64,000 nt of DNA. Source: Bin107 sp965221655. GTDB lineage: Bacteria; UBA8248. A program made the translations under genes and the position numbers. The stretch is from NCBI GenBank assembly GCA_965221655.1, contig OZ244906.1, positions 2,046,001 to 2,110,000 on the forward strand, in the 5' to 3' direction. Below the pieces are notes generated by a model. The model searched no databases, had not been told where the DNA came from, and worked only from the letters and a program-made list of their open reading frames with translations. The number at the start of each line of letters is the position of its first letter. Within the stretch, counting starts at the first letter, position 1. Of the stretch, positions 49,964 through 57,973 are shown one piece after another.

Positions 49964-50542
49964 TTACTTGCCAAACGGCATGATGGAGCCGCTGCGCTCC
50001 ATGGGCCGCTCCATCCGCCAGAGCTGGCGCTCGAGAGCCTCTTCCGCACAGGCGGCGAGCATGAGCGAGCGCGCCATGTGGCGGCTGGGCAGCCTGCGCC
50101 CGCCCCGCGTGAGGCGGGAGGGTTCGGGGCCGATGGTGAGGCACTTTTCGGGGTGGGCCTTCAGGCGCAGGCGGTAGTTCGCAAAGCGCCAGACTCCCAG
50201 GGGCGTGTCTCCGCATTTGCGCAAGAAGAGCTGCGCTCTGTCTGTGGCGCTTTCTGCGGCGACGCACAGGTCGTATTCGGGCATCCTCAGCAAACCCTTC
50301 GAGACGGCACGCGGGTCGAAGCGCTCATCGAGGTTCCAGATGCCCTCCTTGCAGGTGTGCACCACCAGGGCGCCGGCGGTGTTCACGCGCGATTTGTGGC
50401 CGGGCACGTCCACGCAGTGAAACCGGGGCTCATCCAGCGGATAGAACGCCTTGAGGAAGACGGCCTCCTCCGCCCCCGCCGCGGCAAGCGGCAAGACCGC
50501 GAAGCAAAGACAAACACACGCCGCAGCGACACGCCGAACCAT
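49964..50542 (-). CDS. Secreted protein with ricin-type (QxW) lectin-like features
   Basis: A 192-residue protein with a Sec signal (VAAACVCLCFAVLPLAAAGA, cleavage near residue 24). The mature part has six or more Cys and repeats such as FHCVDVPGHKSRVNT, WNLDERF, LCVAAESATDRAQLFLRKC and KCLTIGPEP ending QLWRMERP. The Q-x-W and paired-Cys pattern resembles a beta-trefoil ricin B-type carbohydrate-binding domain. This is a fold-level impression. The start is ATG 50542. Not linked to either neighbour. Confidence 0.55.
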   Translation of the reverse strand: MVRRVAAACVCLCFAVLPLAAAGAEEAVFLKAFYPLDEPRFHCVDVPGHKSRVNTAGALVVHTCKEGIWNLDERFDPRAVSKGLLRMPEYDLCVAAESATDRAQLFLRKCGDTPLGVWRFANYRLRLKAHPEKCLTIGPEPSRLTRGGRRLPSRHMARSLMLAACAEEALERQLWRMERPMERSGSIMPFGK

Positions 50543-50625
50543 CTCCGCTCTCCTCCCAACGAGACACGAGAGAAAACCACCCGCCCGCGATGCTTTCACG
50601 GACGCGGTGCGGCGTCAATGGGGGG

Positions 50626-50913
50626 CTAGGCTGCGGCAGTCGTGGTGCTGTAGGGGCTCCCGACTTCTTCCGCATACGTGGAGGAAAGATTGTCGATAGC
50701 GAGAATAATGCGTCCGTGATGTGCGAGCATGGATTCACAAATGCCGTCTATGGCGTCGGCGATGTTCGCAAGCGCATCCCGCCGGGTGTCCCCTTCCGAT
50801 ATGCAGCCTTTCAGGTCCAAGCACTCGACGACGTATCCGCCGTCCTCCTCATCCGGCTCCAGAACAATCTGGAACGAGCCGTAGCCCGGTTTGTTGATAG
50901 TATATTGCTCCAT
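50626..50913 (-). CDS. hicB: HicB-like antitoxin
   Basis: A 95-residue protein. FQIVLEPDEEDGGYVVECLDLKGCISEGDTRRDALANIADAI (in pieces, residues 14-58) is the HicB partial RNase H fold, with the G-Y-x-V-x-x-x-D-L-x-G-C pattern typical of the family. The C-terminus lacks a clear helix-turn-helix or ribbon-helix-helix arm. It would block the HicA toxin encoded two genes upstream. Start ATG 50913, with GGGGAG upstream. It is the last gene of the unit. Confidence 0.85.
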   Translation of the reverse strand: MEQYTINKPGYGSFQIVLEPDEEDGGYVVECLDLKGCISEGDTRRDALANIADAIDGICESMLAHHGRIILAIDNLSSTYAEEVGSPYSTTTAAA

Positions 50914-50931
50914 CACAATCTCCCCGGTTGT

Positions 50932-51276
50932 TTACATGTTGTTCGGATTGCCGTCATCTTTCATTTTAGGTTGAACGATGGAACCGAATTTATCCTCATA
51001 TTTTCGAATGTTTTCCCCCAACGCTTCATATATGCGCTTCGCATGGGCCACAGATGTCACATATCGCCCTACGTGGGCAGAAGAAAGACTTCCGGACCCT
51101 GGCTTCAGTTGTATCAAATCGAAAAGGAATTCTTCGCCCGTATGGGTAACTCTAAGCAGATTAAAGTATTGCGCAGCCATGGAGGAAACGGCAATTTCAA
51201 CCGAACCCTCTTCGACGGGTTTGCTACCGTTCTCTTTTTTGTCCGCGTTCACTATTATTTCTCCCGGATTGTACAT
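50932..51276 (-). CDS. DUF3467 family protein inserted between hicA and hicB
   Basis: A 114-residue protein. VEIAVSSMAAQYFNLLRVTHTGEEFLFDLIQLKP, and RYVTSVAHAKRIYEALGENIRKYEDKFG match the DUF3467 family, whose members are small proteins of unknown role in bacteria and archaea. It sits 3 nt after hicA and 18 nt before hicB, so it is part of the same transcript. Its place inside a toxin-antitoxin pair is unusual and suggests either a third component or an unrelated cargo gene. Confidence 0.82.
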   Translation of the reverse strand: MYNPGEIIVNADKKENGSKPVEEGSVEIAVSSMAAQYFNLLRVTHTGEEFLFDLIQLKPGSGSLSSAHVGRYVTSVAHAKRIYEALGENIRKYEDKFGSIVQPKMKDDGNPNNM

Positions 51277-51279
51277 ATC

Positions 51280-51504
51280 TTACTTCATTTTCTCCACAAA
51301 CTCACCCACCGTCATTCCGGCGATGCTTATTAACTTGCGCAGTGTCCCACGTTTCAACTCTTTGTGAGTAGGAATCGAGAGATGTTGCTCCTCTCTGGGT
51401 TTAGAATAGATCATGTGGCTTCCCGTTTGCCTGTCGAAAGTCCATCCGGCTCTCTCGAACACTTTGGCTGCTTCGCTACCGGAAATTCTCGGTATTCTCA
51501 CCAT
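51280..51504 (-). CDS. hicA: HicA-like toxin (mRNA interferase)
   Basis: A 74-residue double-stranded-RNA-binding-like protein. VRIPRISGSEAAKVFERAGWTFDRQTGSHMIY and HLSIPTHKELKRGTLRKLISIAGMT match HicA throughout, including the G-S-H motif with the catalytic His and the final helix. HicA cleaves mRNA until held by HicB. I use ATG 51504; GTG 51516 is an alternative start. It lies about 120 nt downstream of the restriction-modification gene on the same strand. Confidence 0.9.
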   Translation of the reverse strand: MVRIPRISGSEAAKVFERAGWTFDRQTGSHMIYSKPREEQHLSIPTHKELKRGTLRKLISIAGMTVGEFVEKMK

Positions 51505-51624
51505 ACGATATTCCACGACTCCATATCGTTTCCCCCAAAGGCAAGCAGACACGTTTACGCAACTACCTTCGGGAAAGATACGTATACACAGGGGCGTGAG
51601 CAAGCCGTCGGCGATGCCTGTCCT

Positions 51625-54600
51625 TCAGGCGTCGACCTCGGTGTCGGGGCGGCCTGCTGCGAGGGCGTTCATCCAGCCGAGGCACAGGTCGCGCGAGAGG
51701 TATCTGCCGTGGGCTTTCACCTCTTCGCGCTCGACGATGGGGAAAGTGGAGTAGACATAAGCCACGTCGTCGGGGTCGACGACGCCGTAGAGGTGAAAGA
51801 AAACGGCGTCGAGCTTCGCGCGGAGATGCAGACGACGCTCCTCGTTCCAGACGAAAGGCGGCAGCACGCTTCCGCTTTCGTCCACGCAGCCCACATCCCG
51901 GGCGAAAGGAGCCATGTCGTGCGCCGTATAGGTGAGCTCGAGAACGGCCTCGCGGACGATTTCCCCCGCCGTCTTCGGGCCGAAGCGCGTCGTCTCGTAA
52001 GTTTCGGGAGGCACGACGGGCAGTTGTTCGACGATGTACCAATTGAGATGCTGACCCTGAACTTTTTGTCGCGCAACGTAATCAAACAGCATGGCATTGA
52101 AATTAGCGAGCAGGAGCGCAGCGTTCACTTGGTGTTGACTCTCTATCGAAACGACGGGAAGCGTATTCCCGACACCAACACTAGGAACTAAAGCCGCAAT
52201 CATGGAGCGCACATTTGTCGGAGCGGTGACATCCTTAAAGGCTAATAGATACGGAATCCCTGGAAACGATGTCTCGTTTTCCGAGACCCAAAACTGCGGA
52301 TCGGGGAGCCATTTTTGATCCTGAAGTTGCACCAGAGTAGCGGGCACGGACTGCGCAGGGCGGTGCGGATTCTCCAGGTTCACGACGACTCGCGCCGCCC
52401 GATGATCGAACGCCTGCACCATCTTGCCTTCATAGAGCGGCACCCAGGCACCACTGGGGCTGTCGTAGCGGTTGTTTCCCGTCGGCCAGGCGCCCTCCTG
52501 ATTCATCAACTCCTCGCGCGTGCGGAACAGGTGTGAATCGTTGGTCATGTGAAACATTGTCGAGTATTCCACGGGCCAAGCCTTCACCTCTTCGCCCGAT
52601 GAGCGATCCACCAGAACGGGCAGGCGTTCATAGATGGAAGCCGTCAACTCCGCGTCCCGTCGGGTGCGGAAGATGGGCGCGGTGCCCGTGTTGGGGTTGA
52701 CGCGCGCAAAATCCTCCGCACGCAGCGCAAAGCATCGCTCCTCATCGTTGAGTTCGTCGAGAGCATGCAGGAAAAACGCGCACCTGGCGGAATCCCAAGT
52801 GGGCGAGGGACTGGCGACGAACACGCAGAATTTGAACGACGCATGAACGTCGGGGAAGAACACCTTCTTGTTCTCGAAATCATAAAGCGTCTTGAGCCGC
52901 CCTTCGGTCGCCACGCTCTTGAAAAATGCAGCAGCCGTCTTGTCCGAAGCGATGCCCGAAGGAACGAGCAAGCCGACCGCCCCCGTCTGCTTGACGAGCG
53001 ACATGGCGCGCTCGACGAACAGCGAATAGAGGTTGACGTCTCCTCTGGAGAGAAGCGGATAGTTCCCGCACGTCCGCGCCGTTTCGGCGGCGGCCTTCGC
53101 GCGTTCGCTCGCTTCGGCGAACTCCCGGGCGAGGGGGTCTTGCGCCTTTTCCAGGTCGGCGATCATCCGCTTGCGATCCGCGGCGCGCGGCGCTTTTGCA
53201 ATTTTCGGACGACGGGCGACGAACCACTCCACCTGCTGAAGCTTCACCCTCTCCCAGGGCGGATTGCCGATGACAGCGTCGAAGCCGCCCCTGTGCTCCA
53301 CGCTCTTCCAATCCGTCCATACGCCGGGAAACGCCGCCTCCCAGTGGAGAAAACGCTCCTCTTCCATCAGCGCCCGTGCCTTTTCCAGCAAAGCGGCGAG
53401 GCAGGAAACGTTTTTCTTTTGCTGCGGAGGCGCGCCCTGGGCAATATCGACCGGATTGCCGAACGAGCCGTTGAAGAAATCGTGCAACGCCTCGCGCTCT
53501 TCTTTGTCTTTCGGTTTCAGCCAGTCGAGGGCGCGGAGAAGGGAGAGAAAGGTGGAGAGCGGCCGCGTCATCCCCTCCACCTGGGCAAAGCGTTCGGCGG
53601 ACTCCTGTGCTTCGGCGATTTCGGCGTCCGTCAGCCGCTCCACCTCGCGCATGGGAGAGGCGGCCTCGCGCGCCTGCTCAATGAATTCGTGCAAAAAGAG
53701 CGAGTTCCCCCGCTTCTGCGCCCCGTCGAGCCCCTCGCGCACCCAGGAGCCGAAGAGGCTGTCGCCGCAGCGCAGATGGTGATCCAGAAAACCGAGCGGC
53801 GCCCCCACCGTGAAGGTGTGGAGCCAGAGCGACACCTTGGCGAGTTCGACCGCCATGGGGTTCTTGTCCACCCCGTGGACGCAGCGCTTGAGCACCATGC
53901 GGCGGACGATGCGGCGGTCGTCGAGTTGTTCGTCGTCCACGCGCCAGCCGCCCGCTTCGGCGTTCGCCCGAATCGTCGCGCGTATTTGCTCGATGCGATT
54001 CGTGAGCGGCGAGACGTACGCCTCCACCGACGCCTCGGCCTCGGCCATCGCCTCGATGACGGAATCGGCCAGATAGTCCACGAGGTTGACCAGAAAATGG
54101 CCCGAACCCATGGAGGGGTCGCAAACCTTGAGGTCCAGAATGCGCTCCGCCGGGTCGAGAGACGCGAGTTCCGCCGCCTCCTCCCCGCCGGGTGCCGCCG
54201 AACCTTCGGCCTGCTCTCTGAAAGCCTCCATCCGCGCCTCGACGAGCGGCCCCACCGCTTCTTTGACGATGAGGGCCACCAGGTCATCAGGCGTGTAGTA
54301 GCTGCCCGACCCCTTGCGGGCGAAGGCGTTGGGGCGCACGGCGACTTCGCCCCCGACGCGGACGACTTCCTGTTCCAGCAGGCGTTCGTAAATCGAGCCG
54401 AGCTGCTGCACGCCCAGGTCGCGGTAGTTGACGTAGCGGCGGCCCTGCGGGGTTTTCTCGAACGAAAACGCGTCGATGACGCCTGCCATTACCTCATCGG
54501 GCAGCCGCACCCGTTCGAGAAGCGGGGTGCGCTCCCGGTTGAAGAGCCCGCCGTTGTAGGGCGGCAGGCCGATGGAGGAATCGCCCTCATCGATGAGGCG

Positions 54601-55689
54601 ACACAAATCATCGAACGCCGACCAGTAGCGGTTTGCACTGGTCGAAAACGCATCGCTCTCCTCCATGCGCCGCCCTACGTCGTCGCGCACCTTGTTGCGC
54701 AGGCCGTAGTCGTCATAGCGCGCATCGTGGGCGGGAAGCAGGCCGCGATCCTCCGCGTAGAGAATGAACAAGAGACGATACAAAACGACCAGAGCAGCCT
54801 CGCGCGCTTCTTCCATCTCCGCATCGGGGGCGGCGTCGGCGAGTGCGGCAACAAGCAGGGGGAAAATCTCCTCGAATATCAGCTCGGAGATGTCTCCGGC
54901 GACGCGCTCCTCGTAGCGGCGGCCCTCGTCCATCGCACGCCGGTGGAAGGTGCGCGCATCCTCCGCACCCGGCAGAAAGGCCTCGCGCCGGAACATGAGC
55001 GCGAACACCCGCAGGCAGTGGCGGCGGGCGGCTTCATCGAGTGCAAACACATCTTCATTGTGGCCGGGCAGGTTCAGGATGCGCGCCAGATCGGCTTCGA
55101 AGAACTGCTCGGAAACCGAACGCGCGCCCGAGAAATACAGCCGCCAGCGCGCGCCGTTGGTAAGGATGCCCCAGCGCAGCGCACCATTCGTCAAATCGTC
55201 CACGCGGCGGAGGTAGCGCAGCATCTGGGTGGAGGGCGCCGTCTCCTCCCCCGCCAGTCTCGAGCGGCGGTCCAGCGGACGCTCCCAGCGTTTCGATTCG
55301 ACCACGGCGAGGCCGAGTTCGTAGCTCCTCCATTCCCCAGGCAAGGCGTTCGCCTGCGCTTTCTTCTCCTCGTTCTCGAACAACAGGCCGTCGGGCACGT
55401 CCCGCCTGCCGTGTGCGGAGAGGTTCTGCTGGGGGAGGTGGGCCGTCCACCCGAGGCGTTCGAGGAAGGGCCAGATGAGGTCGCTTTCTGTCTGGGGCTC
55501 GTTGGGAGAACCCTCGTACGGAAAGCGGGAGAGGATGCGCCGCAGATCGTCCTCGAAGGAATCCAGGGCGGAATCGTCAAACGCGCTCCACTCCTCCAAC
55601 CCGGTGATGCCGCTCGTCAGGAAGTCGCTCGTGAACAGGGCACCGCCGAAGGCACTCGCCGCTCGCGCGTGTAGATTGTGTGTCGCCAC
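51625..55689 (-). CDS. Type IIG restriction-modification enzyme (fused nuclease and N6-adenine methyltransferase)
   Basis: About 1354 residues in one chain. The N-terminal nuclease module shows LIWPFLERLGW and ELGLAVVESKRWERP (PD-(D/E)xK type, E-x-K near 130). A helical connector follows. The methyltransferase has motif I KVCDPSMGSGHFLV (about 528) and catalytic motif IV AVIGNPPWERV (about 810), NPPW meaning N6-adenine. The C-terminal 400 residues are a target-recognition region. Such enzymes cut beside a bipartite site and need no separate methylase. I take GTG 55689 as start because GGAG lies 10 nt upstream; the TTG at 55716 has no ribosome site. Codon use and length give no sign of decay. 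Confidence 0.9.
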   Translation of the reverse strand: MATHNLHARAASAFGGALFTSDFLTSGITGLEEWSAFDDSALDSFEDDLRRILSRFPYEGSPNEPQTESDLIWPFLERLGWTAHLPQQNLSAHGRRDVPDGLLFENEEKKAQANALPGEWRSYELGLAVVESKRWERPLDRRSRLAGEETAPSTQMLRYLRRVDDLTNGALRWGILTNGARWRLYFSGARSVSEQFFEADLARILNLPGHNEDVFALDEAARRHCLRVFALMFRREAFLPGAEDARTFHRRAMDEGRRYEERVAGDISELIFEEIFPLLVAALADAAPDAEMEEAREAALVVLYRLLFILYAEDRGLLPAHDARYDDYGLRNKVRDDVGRRMEESDAFSTSANRYWSAFDDLCRLIDEGDSSIGLPPYNGGLFNRERTPLLERVRLPDEVMAGVIDAFSFEKTPQGRRYVNYRDLGVQQLGSIYERLLEQEVVRVGGEVAVRPNAFARKGSGSYYTPDDLVALIVKEAVGPLVEARMEAFREQAEGSAAPGGEEAAELASLDPAERILDLKVCDPSMGSGHFLVNLVDYLADSVIEAMAEAEASVEAYVSPLTNRIEQIRATIRANAEAGGWRVDDEQLDDRRIVRRMVLKRCVHGVDKNPMAVELAKVSLWLHTFTVGAPLGFLDHHLRCGDSLFGSWVREGLDGAQKRGNSLFLHEFIEQAREAASPMREVERLTDAEIAEAQESAERFAQVEGMTRPLSTFLSLLRALDWLKPKDKEEREALHDFFNGSFGNPVDIAQGAPPQQKKNVSCLAALLEKARALMEEERFLHWEAAFPGVWTDWKSVEHRGGFDAVIGNPPWERVKLQQVEWFVARRPKIAKAPRAADRKRMIADLEKAQDPLAREFAEASERAKAAAETARTCGNYPLLSRGDVNLYSLFVERAMSLVKQTGAVGLLVPSGIASDKTAAAFFKSVATEGRLKTLYDFENKKVFFPDVHASFKFCVFVASPSPTWDSARCAFFLHALDELNDEERCFALRAEDFARVNPNTGTAPIFRTRRDAELTASIYERLPVLVDRSSGEEVKAWPVEYSTMFHMTNDSHLFRTREELMNQEGAWPTGNNRYDSPSGAWVPLYEGKMVQAFDHRAARVVVNLENPHRPAQSVPATLVQLQDQKWLPDPQFWVSENETSFPGIPYLLAFKDVTAPTNVRSMIAALVPSVGVGNTLPVVSIESQHQVNAALLLANFNAMLFDYVARQKVQGQHLNWYIVEQLPVVPPETYETTRFGPKTAGEIVREAVLELTYTAHDMAPFARDVGCVDESGSVLPPFVWNEERRLHLRAKLDAVFFHLYGVVDPDDVAYVYSTFPIVEREEVKAHGRYLSRDLCLGWMNALAAGRPDTEVDA

Positions 55690-55810
55690 GTTGCCGCAAC
55701 TCCCGTTATCGACCAAGGGGCATCATGTCCACACTCTATACTCCACCCGCGGTGCGGTTCACAATCAGCAGGTGCGGCGGCAGTTGCCCGCAGGTGCGCG
55801 CATCGGGTGG

Positions 55811-55870
55811 GGGAGAAACCCGGGAAAACCCGGGAAAAGGCGGGAAAACCCGGAAAAACCTGGGAAGGAA
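55811..55870. repeat. Six tandem 10-bp repeats, consensus CGGGAAAACC
   Basis: Six direct copies of a 10-bp unit follow one another with no spacer: four near-perfect, the outer two diverged. They lie between the restriction enzyme gene start and the neighbouring EamA gene end, about 120 nt before the restriction gene. The 10-bp spacing puts each copy on the same face of the helix, so this could be a cooperative operator or only a slippage repeat. On the opposite strand the unit reads GGTTTTCCCG. Confidence 0.85.
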
Positions 55871-55933
55871 TTTGGGTCAAATACACCTGATAATGCAAAA
55901 AATAGGCGGCTTCGGCGGGCAGGCGGCATCTGC

Positions 55934-56806
55934 TCAGCGGCCCAGGGCGACGGCGGCCATGCCTGCTACCGTGACGCAGACGCCCACGAGGAGGCGGGGG
56001 CGCACGCGGGTCATGTCGCGCAGGAGGAGGGCCGTGAAAGCCACTGAAAATATGGGCATTGCGGCGATAATCGGGCCGACGACGCTGATCTCCGCCTCGA
56101 TGACGGCGAGGTTGTAGAGCAACTGGTTCGCCGAATTCAGCACCCCGACGACGATGATGGTCACCACCGCCCAGCGCGGCCCCCAGTCGAACGCCCCCGG
56201 CGGGGCGACGTAGCGCAAGGAGCAAATGACGGGAATGCTCACCAGATTCGACCAGGCGACCGTGAGGCCCAGGTTCGGCATGGCGGCCAAGCCCTTCTTG
56301 CGGATGAAGACGCTCACCCCCAGGGAAAGCGCGCTGGCGAAGCCCCAGAGAATGCGCGGCTCGAACCAGCGCCCCCGCACGGGCTCGTAGCTCACCAGAA
56401 CGACGCCCGCCACGACCAGACCCGTACCCGCCAGAACGCCCGGGCCGGGCCGCTCGCCCAGGAAGAGGACGGCCAAGGAAAGCGAAAGCAGGGGAGAGGT
56501 GCTCATGATCGTCATGAGCCGGGGCGGGCCGATGGCGTCTATCGCCTTGTAATACACCAACCTTCCGTAGCTGTAGGCGCTCACGCCCAACAGAGCGAAC
56601 CAGAGCATCCCCTCGAGCGTGACGTCGCCGGGTTCATATTCCCACCAACCGCAGGCTGCGAGGACGAGCATATTGCAGACGTTGGTGAGCAGCGTGGCGG
56701 ACATCAAGCCCATGTGCCGAAGGGGCCGCGCGGCGAGAACACCCGTGAACGCCGCCATAACGGCGGCCGCCAGCGCCCAGACGATTCCCATCGTGTTGTC
56801 GATCAC
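55934..56806 (-). CDS. EamA/DMT family transporter (second of a tandem pair)
   Basis: A 290-residue membrane protein with two EamA repeats of about five segments each. Repeat 1 ends LAGTGLVVAGVVLVSYEP and repeat 2 ends LVGVCVTVAGMAAVALGR. It resembles the gene encoded just upstream along its full length (WALLGVSAYSYGRLVYYKAIDAIGPPR matches VLGVMNYSINRWVFYTGMNAVGPSR), so it arose by tandem duplication. GTG 56806 is the start: GGAGG lies 6 nt upstream. ATG 56791 is the alternative. Confidence 0.9.
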   Translation of the reverse strand: MIDNTMGIVWALAAAVMAAFTGVLAARPLRHMGLMSATLLTNVCNMLVLAACGWWEYEPGDVTLEGMLWFALLGVSAYSYGRLVYYKAIDAIGPPRLMTIMSTSPLLSLSLAVLFLGERPGPGVLAGTGLVVAGVVLVSYEPVRGRWFEPRILWGFASALSLGVSVFIRKKGLAAMPNLGLTVAWSNLVSIPVICSLRYVAPPGAFDWGPRWAVVTIIVVGVLNSANQLLYNLAVIEAEISVVGPIIAAMPIFSVAFTALLLRDMTRVRPRLLVGVCVTVAGMAAVALGR

Positions 56807-56841
56807 CAAACGCCTCCACGCAAGAGCGGCCCTGGCGCGCC

Positions 56842-57717
56842 TCAGCCGTGCCGGCCGACGCCCACTGCCACCAGGCCCAGAACTGCGATGCATATGCCCA
56901 CCACCACGCGCGCGTTCAGACGCTCCGCACTCCGCAGGAAGAGCACGGAAAGACACAGGGCGAAAACCGGCGTGCTGCTCAGAATGGGAACCGCCAGCGA
57001 GAGCCTGCCCTGCAAGGCGAGGTTGATGAGCACCTGCATCAGCCCGTTGATGGTGGTTCCGAAAATCAGCAGCGGGAGATAGCGCCGCGAGCCCCACTCG
57101 AAATAACGGCGGGGCAGAAAACGGCGCAAGGCCTCGGATGCAGGAATGGCGACAACGGCCGACCACGCCGTCAGCAAGGCGGGCGCTGCCATATAGGACA
57201 TGCCCTCCTTGCGCATGAAGGCACTGGCGACCAGCAGACACATACTCATGAACGACCATCCCAGACCGGCGCGAAACCACCCCTCGCCCGAAGGTTCGTA
57301 GCTCACGGCCACCACGCCCAGGACGACGAGAACCGTCCCGGCCAGCACCAGCCAGCCGGGCTGCTCCCCCAGAAAAACGACTGCCAAAAGGAGGCTGGGC
57401 AAGGGAACCAGGCTCGTGATGGTGATGTGGCGCGAGGGGCCGACCGCGTTCATGCCCGTGTAGAACACCCAGCGGTTGATGCTGTAATTCATGACGCCCA
57501 GCACGCTGAACCAGACGAACGCCTCCCAGCGAAAGCTTCCCGGCTCGTACATCCACCAGCCTATAGCTCCCAATAACAAGGCGTTACCGAAATTGTTGAA
57601 CTGGGCCAGGGCGAACGAACCCATCTGCCGCAAGACAGGCACAAAGGTGATGTTCGTCGCCGCGCTGACGAATGCCGCCGCGACGGCAAGAAAAATGGTT
57701 TGGGTCTCGATGCTCAT
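56842..57717 (-). CDS. EamA/DMT family transporter (first of a tandem pair)
   Basis: A 291-residue membrane protein, about ten segments in two EamA repeats. Landmarks: NNFGNALLLGAIGWWMYEPGSF, NAVGPSRHITITSLVPLPSLLLAVVFLGEQPG and the second-repeat VPILSSTPVFALCLSVLFLRSAE. It probably exports or imports a small metabolite; the family does not reveal which. Its stop is 35 nt from the start of the paralogue, so they share a transcript and could act as a heterodimer. Start ATG 57717, ribosome site weak. Confidence 0.9.
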   Translation of the reverse strand: MSIETQTIFLAVAAAFVSAATNITFVPVLRQMGSFALAQFNNFGNALLLGAIGWWMYEPGSFRWEAFVWFSVLGVMNYSINRWVFYTGMNAVGPSRHITITSLVPLPSLLLAVVFLGEQPGWLVLAGTVLVVLGVVAVSYEPSGEGWFRAGLGWSFMSMCLLVASAFMRKEGMSYMAAPALLTAWSAVVAIPASEALRRFLPRRYFEWGSRRYLPLLIFGTTINGLMQVLINLALQGRLSLAVPILSSTPVFALCLSVLFLRSAERLNARVVVGICIAVLGLVAVGVGRHG

Positions 57718-57973
57718 GCGCTCGTCGTTTCGAAAACCGATTCGTTGACGCCACAGGCGGCCCTGGGGGACAGCATATCTCCGCGCCTGGTTCCGCGTCG
57801 ATGCGCGCAGCAAGAAAATCCCTCTTATCAGCCTCGCACCCCCGCACCCAAGCCAAAACCAAACGTTTGAGAGGCCTTTTTTTGATTTTCAGAGGAATGG
57901 AACTTTGGTATATCTAACTTGGCGACGCAGTACTTATCGCCGCCAGTGTGTTCGACACATCGGAGAAGGGAAA

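Noticed and set aside
52765..55674. 969-residue plus-strand frame opposite the restriction enzyme
   Set aside because: It mirrors the codon structure of the minus-strand gene and has no recognisable motif or ribosome site.
51625..55716. Phage-defence BREX or DISARM methylase
   Set aside because: The nuclease and methyltransferase are in one chain and no other BREX or DISARM genes are nearby; type IIG fits better.
55811..55870. CRISPR array
   Set aside because: The units are 10 bp with no spacers and no cas genes lie nearby.
57890..57930. Sigma-E-like promoter (GGAACTT...TCTAA) before htrA
   Set aside because: The two elements are only 7 nt apart, about half the spacing required.
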